Shown: positions 17,384 to 25,612, numbered from the stretch's first letter. The stretch is 40,582 nucleotides of DNA from Firmicutes bacterium HGW-Firmicutes-2 (GCA_002841495.1 PGZV01000027.1:1-40582), one strand, 5' to 3'. The notes: generated by a model from the letters alone, not told the origin. Program-made: numbers and translations.

Positions 17384-17500
17384 TAGCGAGCCTAATACAT
17401 TTCCACGGTTAGTGTTTATGGTTTATTATCATTTGATTTACATTTGTTAAGAAGACTTAAGAAAAAGTAAAACCAGATGTGTAGAGGATAAAGTTCCTGG

Positions 17501-17667
17501 AATGACTATATTGCAAAACGCCAGAATACAGGGATGTATTTCACCTTCGTTTGATACATGGACGTATCAACGAAGGTCGTTTGAAATGTAGTCATGGAGG
17601 GGTTTTTAGCCGACGAATTTAGATATACTAAGTCTAGTAGCCACAATCCTAAATAGACTGGCTTTTT
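17501..17667 (+). ncRNA. Candidate structured RNA with a three-way junction and terminal hairpin
   Basis: Three helices abut almost without gaps. An outer helix pairs 17502-17520 with 17578-17595 (17 pairs, one bulge, one mismatch). Hairpin A is GAATACA-GGGA-TGTATTTC (17524-17542). Hairpin B is ACCTTCGTT-T-GATAC (17543-17557) with GTATC-AACGAAGGT (17564-17577), loop ATGGAC. Only CCA (17521-17523) is unpaired at the junction. A nested hairpin (17608-17663) ending in a T run follows, which sets the plus orientation. No open frame, and no known riboswitch consensus that I recognise. The alternative is a small inverted-repeat mobile element. Confidence 0.55.
17608..17667 (+). terminator. Terminator-like nested hairpin after the three-way junction
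   Basis: AGCC (17608-17611)/GGCT (17660-17663), ATTTAG (17617-17622)/CTAAAT (17649-17654) and TACTA-AGTC-TAGTA (17626-17639) nest, followed by TTTT. Internal loops make it weaker than the other terminators here. The next ~120 bp (17684-17776) hold a further inverted repeat, TGGAAA(A)GGTA/TACCTTTCCA. Confidence 0.5.
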
Positions 17668-17810
17668 AAGTATGCAAAGTTAATGGAAAAGGTACAATGA
17701 ATTTTAAAACTATGGTAAGATGGTTTTCATATAGCTCATAATATCTCATTAGGATTTTTCTATCCATACCTTTCCAGCAGTAAATTACGCAACCCAAATC
17801 ATGCTTATTA

Positions 17811-17839
17811 TTGTGCTCTTCAGGAATATTTGTTATAAT
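17811..17839 (+). promoter_or_regulatory. Promoter of murL-murD2
   Basis: TTGTGC (17811-17816), a 17-bp spacer ending TGT, and TATAAT (17834-17839): extended -10 with consensus hexamer, 55 bp before the murL start. Confidence 0.75.
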
Positions 17840-17894
17840 TTCAATGACACCGAAGAGGTCCTATAGGGCCGTGGTGGATATCGGAGGGATTATT

Positions 17895-19268
17895 ATGAGC
17901 TTGGAGCAATACCATAGATTATCAACAAAGTATGATAGGTTTGTATATGAAAGTTATCAGGTGGAAACCATAGATGAGAAGTTGATGCTGAATTATCAAT
18001 ACAGGTTAGAGGGTGACAACCAATCCCCTATAACTTTTTTTCATCGTGTCAGTTATGAACTGATACACGCGTTAGACGCGCAACTGAACCTTGAGCAATT
18101 AAATAACTTAGATGCCCTCATATTCTCTATTGGTTTGATTGAGGGGATCAATTACTATAAGAGTGTATGCCCCAAATCCTATGTGATTGCATGTGGTACC
18201 ATTGATGTTGAGCAGAATAAATGGTGGCAAAAATTATTCTATCACGGACTAGGAGAACTAATTTACCTAAATGGGATGTCAGAAGAAGTGACCGAATCTA
18301 ATTTGGTCCATTTTGCTTGTGACCATAAGTGGCCTAATATTTTTGAAGAGATTGATTTGGATTTGTCCGGAAACTTAATTCCGGTTGGTGGTGGGAAGGA
18401 TTCCGTGGTGACCTTGGAACTTCTTAAAGGCATGAAAGAGGACAACCTGTGTTTTGTCATGAGTCCGCCTCAGGCAGCGATTGATTGTATTCATGTTGCC
18501 GGTTATGAGAATTATCTTTTGGCCAAACGCTATATTGATAAGAAAATACTAAAGATGAATGATGAAGGCTTTCTTAACGGACATGTGCCTTTTTCGGCCA
18601 TATTAGGCTTTATTTCGGTAATGGGGGCAGCCTTAGTCGGTAAACGCTACATTCCCCTATCCAATGAACGTAGCGCTAATGAATCAACGGTCCTTGGTGC
18701 CAGCTTTAACCACCAGTATTCGAAGAGTTATGAGTTTGAACGGGATTTTAATGATTATGTGAACCGATACTTGATTCGGGACATTCACTATTTTAGTTTA
18801 CTCAGGCCCCTGTATGAAATAGATATAGCAGAAAGATTTGCAAAACACGAGGCTTATCATGAGGTTTTTAGAAGCTGTAACCGAGGTAAAAAAGATAACA
18901 GCTGGTGTGGTCACTGCTCCAAATGTCTTTTTGTCTATACGATTCTAGCGCCCTATATGTCAGAAGAGGCATTGATTCGTATTTTCGGGTATAATCTGTT
19001 GGATAACATGGACTTGGAACCTATATTTCTTGAACTGATCGGCGTCAAAGAGGTTAAACCTTTTGAATGTGTGGGGACCATTGATGAGATTCGTTGGTCC
19101 GTGAAGCGCATTATAGAAGAACTGGAAGAAAAGAACAAACCAAAACCAAGTCTGGTTAAAGCTTTTGAACAAATTATACCCCTTAACACGATCCATTCAC
19201 CAAGCCGGTTTGAAGAAGAAAATGATATACCGGATCACTATTTGGGACTTCTTGAGGAAAAGCTATGA
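17895..19268 (+). CDS. murL: Probable UDP-MurNAc-L-Ala-L-Glu epimerase MurL
   Basis: In Xanthomonas, MurD2 adds L-Glu to UDP-MurNAc-L-Ala and MurL then inverts that Glu to D-Glu, replacing the MurI/MurD route. The 457-residue product has a PP-loop-like ATP motif 'IPVGGGKDSVVTLELL' (about 162-177). A Cys cluster 'SCNRGKKDNSWCGHCSKC' lies at about 327-344. It is translationally coupled (4-bp ATGA overlap) to a MurD-type ligase; that context plus the two motifs supports MurL. ATG 17895 with GGAGGG six bases upstream is the start. The longer open frame begins in the promoter -35. Assignment is from memory of the family and context; another PP-loop enzyme is possible. Confidence 0.72.
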   Translation: MSLEQYHRLSTKYDRFVYESYQVETIDEKLMLNYQYRLEGDNQSPITFFHRVSYELIHALDAQLNLEQLNNLDALIFSIGLIEGINYYKSVCPKSYVIACGTIDVEQNKWWQKLFYHGLGELIYLNGMSEEVTESNLVHFACDHKWPNIFEEIDLDLSGNLIPVGGGKDSVVTLELLKGMKEDNLCFVMSPPQAAIDCIHVAGYENYLLAKRYIDKKILKMNDEGFLNGHVPFSAILGFISVMGAALVGKRYIPLSNERSANESTVLGASFNHQYSKSYEFERDFNDYVNRYLIRDIHYFSLLRPLYEIDIAERFAKHEAYHEVFRSCNRGKKDNSWCGHCSKCLFVYTILAPYMSEEALIRIFGYNLLDNMDLEPIFLELIGVKEVKPFECVGTIDEIRWSVKRIIEELEEKNKPKPSLVKAFEQIIPLNTIHSPSRFEEENDIPDHYLGLLEEKL

Positions 19269-20594
19269 TGGATTATTGGAAAAGTCAATTTGACAATAAA
19301 AAAATTGTGATTCTAGGCTTTGGACAAGAGGGCATGTCAACCTATCGGTTCATCAGATCCGTAAGTGACAAGTGCTTTATTCAGGTCATGGATCAGAACA
19401 TAGACAAACCCGATGACCTACTTATAGACATAGATATATCGACCTATTTTTATCCCGAAGAACGGTATTTGGAATTTGACCAAAATGTAGATATGGTTTT
19501 TAAAAGTCCGGGTATTCCTCTTATGCATCTAAAAGGCTTTATAGAACCTAATAAAATAACGTCTCAAAGTAATGAGTTTATTAAGGTCTACAAAAACCAT
19601 ATGGTAGGTATCACCGGAACGAAAGGCAAAAGTACGGTATCTACACTTATTTATGAGCTTCTTAAAGCAGAGGGCTTGGATGTTGAGTTGATAGGTAACA
19701 TTGGAAAACCGCCTTTTGACTATATTCTGGAAAAAGATCCCTCCACTTTTTTTGTCTATGAACTCTCCTCACATCAACTGGAAACGGTGAGTGTATCACC
19801 TAAGTATGGTATTGTACTTAATATATTCCAAGAGCATTTGGACCACTATGCGTCTTATGATCATTATGCAGAAGCCAAAATGAACATAGGTAGGTATCAA
19901 GGTGAAGAAGATACACTGATTTATAGTGCTTTGGATCAGGAAATCCCAAAAAGATTGAGTGGTTATAAAGGTAAGCTTATTCCCATTACAAAGGATGATT
20001 CAGCAAACTCAGGCTTAATCGTGACCTCTAGTGGCATAGATTTGGTAGGTGATTTTGATACAGTGCACTTAGATCAGAGCTTAAAAAGACATTTAATGGG
20101 TGACCATAACCTAATCAATATCGGCGTAGCTGTATATATAACGAGAAAAGGTAATTGAAACATTCCCTGGTCTACCTCATAGACTAGCTTTTGTAGCATG
20201 TGTTAATGGTGTAAACTTCTATAATGATTCCATCTCAACCATACCTCAAGCAACCATTGCAGCTATGAATGCCCTTCAAAAAGTGGATTCTGTTATTATA
20301 GGCGGTATGGACAGAGGGGTCGATTATAGGTGTTTGGTGGATTATATCAATGACCATGAGTTGTTAAAAGTCGTCCTATTGCCGGCGACAGGCCATCAAT
20401 TATATGGTAGTTTAATATATCAGGAACGACTATTCTTGGCAAAAGATATGGAAGAAGCGGTGTCTATTTGCATGAGAATTACAGTTAGAGGTAGCATATG
20501 TTTGTTATCACCTGCGGCTGCCTCCTATGGTGTCTATAAGAATTTCGAATCACGAGGTAGGCATTTTGAATCATTAGTTAAGGATACGTTGTAA
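19265..20594 (+). pseudogene. murD2: murD2, UDP-MurNAc-L-alanine--L-glutamate ligase, broken by a frameshift
   Basis: Mur ligase of peptidoglycan precursor synthesis, paired with MurL. The first part (19265-20158) has the Rossmann-like N-domain ('KIVILGFGQEGMST'), the ATP loop 'VGITGTKGKSTVSTLIY' and 'MGDHNLINIGVAVYI', then stops at TGA 20156. The rest continues in the +1-shifted frame from about 20142: 'VIETFPGLPHRLAFV', 'NDSISTIPQATIAA', and C-terminal 'YKNFESRGRHFESLV', ending at 20594. Compared with E. coli MurD, the spacing between the HN and GLPHR motifs is about nine residues short, so the lesion looks like a deletion of roughly 28 bp, not one base. Both halves keep good codon structure, suggesting a recent event. 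Programmed frameshifting is unlikely. Confidence 0.8.
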
Positions 20595-20606
20595 ATGAGG
20601 TTGGCA

Positions 20607-20635
20607 TTGACAAATAATCATTAAAATATTAAAAT
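20607..20635 (+). promoter_or_regulatory. Promoter upstream of the membrane-protein gene
   Basis: TTGACA (20607-20612), 17-bp spacer, TAAAAT (20630-20635). It would give a ~150-nt leader containing shared element copy 2. A second TTGACA at 20724 is part of that element and lacks a good -10. Confidence 0.6.
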
Positions 20636-20712
20636 ATAATTATAGTATTTTATGGTTAAGGCGTTAAAACGATATAGTTGACCTTTCACGTACATCAATA
20701 TGTGATTTTTGA

Positions 20713-20730
20713 GAAACTTAGTGTTGACAC
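20713..20730 (-). promoter_or_regulatory. Shared 18-bp element, copy 2
   Basis: On the minus strand it reads GTGTCAACACTAAGTTTC; 16 of 18 bases match copy 1. It includes half of an AGTGT-N2-ACACT inverted repeat (20720-20731). Located 60 bp before the membrane-protein gene, suitable for an operator. Confidence 0.5.
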
Positions 20731-20790
20731 TATAACCATTTTTGAAACTAATAATAGAGTAGAGTAACAGAGAGAAAAGGGAGAAATGAT

Positions 20791-21258
20791 ATGTACAATA
20801 ACGGAGGCGCATTTTTAGCATTATTTGGTGGGTTTATTTTCATATTTTTATTGATTGGTATTGCTAACTATGTATTAATGGCAATAGGTCTTATGAAAAT
20901 GGCACAGAACCAAGGCATTGAGAATCCCTGGTTAGCATGGGTGCCAGTCGGTAACCTTTACATCATCGGTAAGCTTATTAGAACCATTGAATTTGGTGCT
21001 AACAAATATGAGAAAGCAGAACTGATTCTGCTAATCGGATTTGCAGCAACAGTCGTACTGGGTGCCATCCCATTAATCGGCACATTGATTAGTCTGGCAT
21101 ATATGGTGCTGTCATTAATGTGTATGTTCAAGCTTTATAAGATGTATGCAGCGGAAAGTGCAACATTATTTCTTATACTTTCCATCGTATTTGCTATTAT
21201 AGCACCTGGTATTATCTTATTTAAGATAAAAGATAATACACCTGTGGAAGTAGTATAA
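20791..21258 (+). CDS. Four-helix membrane protein of unknown function
   Basis: The 155 residues contain four hydrophobic helices (about 10-33, 70-88, 92-112, 122-146). A conserved-looking loop 'GIENPWLAWVPVGNLYIIGK' sits between helices 1 and 2; loops of this W-x-A-W-x-P-x-x-N type recur in small bacterial membrane proteins of unknown role. GGGAG lies upstream of ATG 20791. Own promoter and terminator. The upstream region carries the shared 18-bp element also found before the H-NOX chemoreceptor. Confidence 0.75.
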   Translation: MYNNGGAFLALFGGFIFIFLLIGIANYVLMAIGLMKMAQNQGIENPWLAWVPVGNLYIIGKLIRTIEFGANKYEKAELILLIGFAATVVLGAIPLIGTLISLAYMVLSLMCMFKLYKMYAAESATLFLILSIVFAIIAPGIILFKIKDNTPVEVV

Positions 21259-21298
21259 AATCGGCTCATTATTAATGAGACAATCCATAACGTAAGAC

Positions 21299-21340
21299 AA
21301 AGGCAACTAGAGACATTAATATCTTTAGTTGCCTTTTTTT
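21299..21340 (+). terminator. Intrinsic terminator after the membrane-protein gene
   Basis: AGGCAACTAGAGA (21301-21313) pairs with TCTTTAGTTGCCT (21322-21334; one G-U) followed by T7. It lies between this gene and the converging msrA. Confidence 0.93.
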
Positions 21341-21363
21341 GTTCTATAGTGTTGCTCATTTTA

Positions 21364-21864
21364 TTAAGACTTGTTCATTTTTTTACGAATCTCATCTAGT
21401 GGTATATGGCAATAACCATAAGGATTCTTTTCTAAATAGTCTTGATGATAAGCTTCCGCGTCCCAAAACTTTGTAAGGGGCTCAATTTCTGTTACAATCG
21501 GCGTGGAATACTTTTTTTGCTCTTCGAGTTTGGATGTATTAATAATTTCTAGGTCCTCTTGATTGGTAAAATAGATACCGGTTCGGTACTGTTCGCCAAT
21601 ATCAGGACCTTGGCGATTCAATACGGTTGGATCAACAATTGCCCAAAAAGCTTTAAGCAACTCAGTAAGACTTACTATGCTTTCATCATAAGTTAAATAA
21701 CAGGCTTCTGAATGACCGGTCTTCTTAGAGCATACTTCTTCATAAGTTGGGTTAGCTTTATGACCGTTAGCATAACCAACGGTAGAGGTCATGACACCAT
21801 CGATGAGTTTGAAATAAGCTTCAACACCCCAAAAACAACCGCCTGCAAATACGATTTCTTTCAT
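21364..21864 (-). CDS. msrA: Peptide-methionine (S)-S-oxide reductase MsrA
   Basis: Reduces methionine-S-sulfoxide in proteins, repairing oxidative damage in the cytoplasm. The 166-residue protein starts '[18 protein letters not shown]' with catalytic Cys in GGCFWG (residue 10). It contains '[12 protein letters not shown]', 'YRTGIYF' and '[13 protein letters not shown]', all MsrA signatures. There is no MsrB fusion. On the minus strand AGGAG precedes the ATG by 11 bases, a little long. Divergent from an oxygen-sensing chemoreceptor, a sensible neighbour for an anaerobe's oxidative-stress response. Confidence 0.96.
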   Translation of the reverse strand: MKEIVFAGGCFWGVEAYFKLIDGVMTSTVGYANGHKANPTYEEVCSKKTGHSEACYLTYDESIVSLTELLKAFWAIVDPTVLNRQGPDIGEQYRTGIYFTNQEDLEIINTSKLEEQKKYSTPIVTEIEPLTKFWDAEAYHQDYLEKNPYGYCHIPLDEIRKKMNKS

Positions 21865-21945
21865 CTATGCAACAACTCCTTTCTAAATTCATAGTAAAAC
21901 AGTTGAGGCGAAATAGCAACTATTTATATCGGCTGATAATACTTC

Positions 21946-21974
21946 TTGAGAAGTTAATGGAATAATGCTATTAT
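21946..21974 (+). promoter_or_regulatory. Promoter of the H-NOX chemoreceptor
   Basis: TTGAGA (21946-21951), 17-bp spacer ending TGC, TATTAT (21969-21974), an extended -10. The predicted start near 21981 places a hairpin at the very 5' end of the mRNA. Confidence 0.6.
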
Positions 21975-21984
21975 AGGAGTGTTG

Positions 21985-22019
21985 GTTAAAGTGTCATAAC
22001 TAAGTTTTGTCACTTTAAC
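21985..22019 (+). promoter_or_regulatory. 5'-end hairpin or operator containing shared element copy 3
   Basis: GTTAAAGTG (21985-21993) and CACTTTAAC (22011-22019) are perfect inverted copies. The 18-bp shared element (21991-22008, GTGTCATAACTAAGTTTT) fills the loop. It could act as DNA operator or as an mRNA hairpin. Confidence 0.5.
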
Positions 22020-22056
22020 TATTGTAGCGTTACTATACTATATAGAGGTGAATGAT

Positions 22057-23868
22057 ATGAAGGGTACTGTTGTGTCCACGTGGTTAAAAACCTGCAGAAA
22101 AATGTTGGGTGATGATTTAATTGAAGGTGCTTTGATAAAGTCAAATATGGATCCAAATCGAGTTTTTTCACCACTTGAAGATGTGGAAGATCATCAGGTA
22201 TTTGGTTTGATCTCAAATATAGCTTCAGCTGGTCATATGGATGATAAAAAATTATGGCGTCTTATTGGTACGGATAATTTAGTGACTTTTAAGACCGACT
22301 ATCCCGGATTTTTCAGAAGAGAAAATGCATATCAATTTCTGAATTCAATGAACGACTTACATGTTATTGTTATGAAAAGATTCTCAGGTGCAAAGCCACC
22401 CGCTCTTGATATGACCGTAATAGGTACCAATAAAGTACAATTTAAATACAGTTCAAAAAGAGGTATGTTTGATTATTTTCTGGGTCTTATGGAAGGCGTC
22501 AAATCCTATTTTAAAGAGAACTTCACAATGGTTGAGATAGGGCGAAATGACACCGAGCTTACATTGGAAATTGAATTTGAATACCCTGTTGAAGTGATTC
22601 GTAATTTTACATTCAACCGACTATTTTCACTAGGATTCATTAAAGACATATCTTTAAAAATCAGTCTGGCAACGATGTTGACGGTGGCAGTGTTGGGAAG
22701 TATCGTATCGATTGCTTTACCTGACATTATAGGACTTAGTGGTGTTGTTGGTTTTACTTTTTTATCAGGTCTTGCTTCTTTTATAAATGCAAAAGCGTTG
22801 AACAAGCCTTTAAAATTACTAAACAATAGTCTTTCAGAGATGCAGCAAAAAACATATAGCAAAAAATATATCGTATCTTCAAAGGATCAATACGAAGATT
22901 TGCTAAATCAGATTGAAACCTATAAGGACAGTTTGAAAATAGATTTCCAAGGTTATAACGGTATAGTAGATGAGATGTCTATTTTCAGTAATACCATGGA
23001 TGACATTTCAAAAAACATGGCTTTCACTTCTGATGAGATTGGTGATGTGGTAGAGCAACTTGCTTATGCAGCTTCCAGTCAAGCAGAAGAAACTGAAAGT
23101 TCAATCTATATGCTTAATGATAACATTAATGAAGTTAAGCGCATCGCTCATGAAGAAAATGAGAATAAGGATGAGTTGGAGGTTTCCGTTAAGAAGATAG
23201 AAGATAGCTTTGATAACGTTGAAAAAACGGCTCATGAGATTCAGATCATTCTTAAGCACTTTGAAAAGGTGAAAGAAAATGGCTTGAAATTAAAAGATAA
23301 TGCTCAGGGCATCACCAATATCGTATCTTTGGTATCTGCCATATCACAACAGACGAATTTACTAGCACTGAACGCATCCATAGAGGCGGCAAGAGCCGGT
23401 GAAGCAGGAAAAGGTTTTGCAGTAGTAGCTGAAGAGGTGCGTAAGTTATCAGAAGCAACCAATGATGCTGTTGGTAAGATTAACAGTAGGCTTGGGGACT
23501 TTGTTAGTGAGATTGGTCAGATGGTTACAGATGTCGATCATCAATATTCAAGTCTTGAAGACGAGAATGAAAAGTTATCACATGCGGTCAGTGCTTCAGG
23601 GGTGGCCAAAGAAACCATACAAGAAGTGGCCAATAAAATGGTTGAAACATCAAAGAAACTAGAAAATGAAACAGAAGCAATCGCTAAAGTATTTACAAAT
23701 ATGGAGTCATTAGCGGCCATTGCAGAAGAAAACTCTGCATCAGCACAACAGGTTAGTGCGAATGTCACCAATTATACTGAGCAGATTCATAATCTAAGTG
23801 GGAATATTAGTACGTTTAAAGGTATAACGGCAGGATTTAGTGAAGATTTAAGTGTTTATAAGATATAG
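22057..23868 (+). CDS. Methyl-accepting chemotaxis protein with N-terminal H-NOX heme sensor
   Basis: Chemoreceptor predicted to steer motility in response to O2 or NO. Residues 1-180 are an H-NOX domain close to that of Thermoanaerobacter (Caldanaerobacter) tengcongensis. The proximal heme ligand His102, heme-distorting Pro115, the Y131-x-S133-x-R135 propionate motif, and the distal Trp9, Asn74 and Tyr140 that stabilise bound O2 all fall at identical numbers. Two membrane helices follow (about 202-222, 224-245) with almost no periplasmic loop. The cytoplasmic signalling coiled coil has its CheA/CheW hairpin tip at '[20 protein letters not shown]'. ATG 22057 is preferred to in-frame GTG 22048, which lies inside the ribosome site TAGAGGTG. 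603 residues. Confidence 0.94.
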   Translation: MKGTVVSTWLKTCRKMLGDDLIEGALIKSNMDPNRVFSPLEDVEDHQVFGLISNIASAGHMDDKKLWRLIGTDNLVTFKTDYPGFFRRENAYQFLNSMNDLHVIVMKRFSGAKPPALDMTVIGTNKVQFKYSSKRGMFDYFLGLMEGVKSYFKENFTMVEIGRNDTELTLEIEFEYPVEVIRNFTFNRLFSLGFIKDISLKISLATMLTVAVLGSIVSIALPDIIGLSGVVGFTFLSGLASFINAKALNKPLKLLNNSLSEMQQKTYSKKYIVSSKDQYEDLLNQIETYKDSLKIDFQGYNGIVDEMSIFSNTMDDISKNMAFTSDEIGDVVEQLAYAASSQAEETESSIYMLNDNINEVKRIAHEENENKDELEVSVKKIEDSFDNVEKTAHEIQIILKHFEKVKENGLKLKDNAQGITNIVSLVSAISQQTNLLALNASIEAARAGEAGKGFAVVAEEVRKLSEATNDAVGKINSRLGDFVSEIGQMVTDVDHQYSSLEDENEKLSHAVSASGVAKETIQEVANKMVETSKKLENETEAIAKVFTNMESLAAIAEENSASAQQVSANVTNYTEQIHNLSGNISTFKGITAGFSEDLSVYKI

Positions 23869-23879
23869 TGTCATTAAGG

Positions 23880-23912
23880 CAAGCGTATGTGAATAGTACG
23901 CTTGTTTTTTTT
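23880..23912 (+). terminator. Intrinsic terminator of the chemoreceptor gene
   Basis: CAAGCGTA (23880-23887) and TACGCTTG (23897-23904) pair perfectly around a 9-nt loop, followed by T8. Confidence 0.93.
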
Positions 23913-23920
23913 AGTTCTCT

Positions 23921-23982
23921 AGGAAAGTCATACTATAGTATTCAGCCTTGAAACGTGGCAGAATACGTCAAAGACCTTTCCT
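23921..23982 (+). promoter_or_regulatory. Hairpin leader upstream of asnA
   Basis: AGGAAAG (23921-23927) pairs with CTTTCCT (23976-23982), and inside it GTATTC (23938-23943) pairs with GAATAC (23961-23966). The element fills the gap between the preceding terminator and asnA. No promoter is obvious and no Shine-Dalgarno lies between it and the asnA ATG. T-box landmarks are absent. Confidence 0.4.
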
Positions 23983-24000
23983 TTCGAACCGTTCAGAAAT

Positions 24001-25011
24001 ATGAGCAGAGCTCATAACGAAGCGAAGCTTCTAACAGATCTGGATATTAAGGAAACAGAAAAAGCCATCAAACTTATTAAAGACTTTTTTGAAAGGGACT
24101 TAGCAAGACAGCTTAATCTATCAAGAGTTTCTGCACCTTTATTTGTCAGACCGGAAACAGGTATGAATGATAACTTAAATGGGGTGGAACGACCGGTTAC
24201 CTTTGCAGTTAAAGCAATAGGAGACAAAGAAGTTGAGATTGTGCATTCTCTTGCCAAATGGAAAAGAATGGCTTTAAAGCGTTATAAGTTCGAAGTGGGT
24301 GAAGGTTTATATACAGATATGAATGCTATACGTAGAGATGAAGAAACGGATAATTTACACTCCATCTATGTGGATCAATGGGACTGGGAAAAAATCATCC
24401 ACAAAGAGGATAGAAATGAGACAACCCTAAGAGATACAGTAGGTAACATCTACAAAATATTTAAAGATACAGAGGCGCTCATTACTCGTCATTATCCCAG
24501 TATCGATGTTTTTTTGCCGGATGAAATAACCTTTATGACGACTCAGGAACTGGAAGACCTATACCCTGACTTAACACCTAAGGAAAGAGAAGATCGAATC
24601 ACCAAAGAAAAGAAAGCTGTTTTCTTAATGCAAATCGGTCAAGCACTGAATTCCGGAGAACGACATGATGGAAGAGCTCCGGACTATGACGATTGGACCT
24701 TAAATGGCGATATCCTTTTTTGGTTTCCTTTGTTAGAACGTGCGTTTGAATTGTCCTCCATGGGGATTAGAGTAGATGAAGAAGCCCTTAATCGGCAACT
24801 TGAATTATCCGGCTGTGAAGATCGAAGGAAATACCCTTTCCATCAAGCACTGCTTAATGGCCAACTGCCCTACACCATGGGTGGTGGTATAGGTCAGTCT
24901 AGGTTATGTATGTATTTTTTACGTAAAGCACACATTGGAGAAGTTCAATCTTCCATATGGCCGGAGGAAATGGTTAATCTATGTGGAGACAACAACGTCA
25001 TGCTACTTTAG
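24001..25011 (+). CDS. asnA: Aspartate--ammonia ligase (asparagine synthetase A)
   Basis: ATP-dependent amidation of aspartate with ammonia; a relative of class II aminoacyl-tRNA synthetases. The 336 residues contain '[20 protein letters not shown]', '[11 protein letters not shown]', '[15 protein letters not shown]', '[10 protein letters not shown]', and near the end the motif 3-like '[17 protein letters not shown]', all typical of AsnA. ATG 24001 gives the normal N-terminal length but has no Shine-Dalgarno; no alternative start codon in frame is better. That oddity, together with the hairpin leader, suggests unusual translation control. The next gene starts 32 bp downstream. Confidence 0.93.
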   Translation: MSRAHNEAKLLTDLDIKETEKAIKLIKDFFERDLARQLNLSRVSAPLFVRPETGMNDNLNGVERPVTFAVKAIGDKEVEIVHSLAKWKRMALKRYKFEVGEGLYTDMNAIRRDEETDNLHSIYVDQWDWEKIIHKEDRNETTLRDTVGNIYKIFKDTEALITRHYPSIDVFLPDEITFMTTQELEDLYPDLTPKEREDRITKEKKAVFLMQIGQALNSGERHDGRAPDYDDWTLNGDILFWFPLLERAFELSSMGIRVDEEALNRQLELSGCEDRRKYPFHQALLNGQLPYTMGGGIGQSRLCMYFLRKAHIGEVQSSIWPEEMVNLCGDNNVMLL

Positions 25012-25043
25012 AAAAATATAATATTTTTGTTGGGAGGTCTATC

Positions 25044-25550
25044 ATGATAGGTCAACGTATTTATTTCAAAGATAAAATGCAAGAAGGCTATTATGATCTT
25101 ACTGAAGACATAGGTCAAAACTTTCATGAAATGTTTGAACCTGAATTGACACCCAAGGAGATGCTGGCCCTTGGTGTTTTTGGTGGTAAGTATATGACAG
25201 ATTGCATGGATGAATTTCCAAAATCATGGTTTGAAGGCGCGAAACTATCACCAGAGAAGAAAGATATCCATCTGAATTATTTCGAAGTAGACGCCTCCCT
25301 ACCTTTACAGGCATGGGAAGATAAAGGCTGGATTTACCCGGGAGATCCTAGGGGTTGGTTTCAGTGGTATTGTAGATATTATTATGGCAGACGGTTACCT
25401 GAAGAGGATCTAAGACAGATTAAGCGATGGAAAGCCATGAGACGTCACATAGGTGCCATAATGAAAAATTGTTCTCCCTTAGATTTGACCTGCAGAAAGA
25501 AGCAAAGACAAGCGCTCTTACACTGGGCATATGACAGCCGAAAGATATGA
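25044..25550 (+). CDS. Conserved protein of unknown function downstream of asnA
   Basis: A 168-residue soluble protein rich in aromatic and basic residues. The C-terminal half has 'WIYPGDPRGWFQWYCRYYYG' followed by 'QIKRWKAMRRHIGAI' and 'CRKKQRQALLHWAYDSRKI'. I recall this W/Y-rich segment from conserved hypothetical proteins in bacteria and fungi, but know no function. ATG 25044 follows GGGAGG by six bases; the frame is open 63 bases further into asnA, without a ribosome site. Probably cotranscribed with asnA. Confidence 0.8.
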   Translation: MIGQRIYFKDKMQEGYYDLTEDIGQNFHEMFEPELTPKEMLALGVFGGKYMTDCMDEFPKSWFEGAKLSPEKKDIHLNYFEVDASLPLQAWEDKGWIYPGDPRGWFQWYCRYYYGRRLPEEDLRQIKRWKAMRRHIGAIMKNCSPLDLTCRKKQRQALLHWAYDSRKI

Positions 25551-25567
25551 CATTATGTCATGACATA
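25547..25567. promoter_or_regulatory. Two overlapping perfect palindromes upstream of deoC
   Basis: ATGACAT-T-ATGTCAT (25547-25561) overlaps TATGTCATGACATA (25554-25567): three ATGACA half-sites in alternating orientation, starting over the preceding gene's stop codon and ending 17 bp before the deoC -35. This resembles a tandem operator for a dimeric regulator. Which regulator binds is unknown. Confidence 0.5.
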
Positions 25568-25583
25568 GTGAAGTGTTGTTGCA

Positions 25584-25612
25584 TTGACACTTGTATATTA
25601 TAGGCTTAGACT
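25584..25612 (+). promoter_or_regulatory. Promoter of deoC
   Basis: TTGACA (25584-25589), 17-bp spacer, TAGACT (25607-25612), 37 bp before deoC. Confidence 0.75.

Noticed and set aside
20135-20170. Programmed ribosomal frameshift in murD2
   Set aside because: The shift is accompanied by loss of about nine residues relative to the family, and no clear slippery site with a stimulatory structure is seen. A deletion is simpler.
20630-20652. TAAAATA/TATTTTA hairpin after murD2 as its terminator
   Set aside because: Purely A-T stem with no T run, and it coincides with the -10 of the next promoter.
23913-24000. T-box or amino-acid riboswitch before asnA
   Set aside because: The segment is far too short and lacks the T-box sequence and antiterminator; only two simple nested stems are present.
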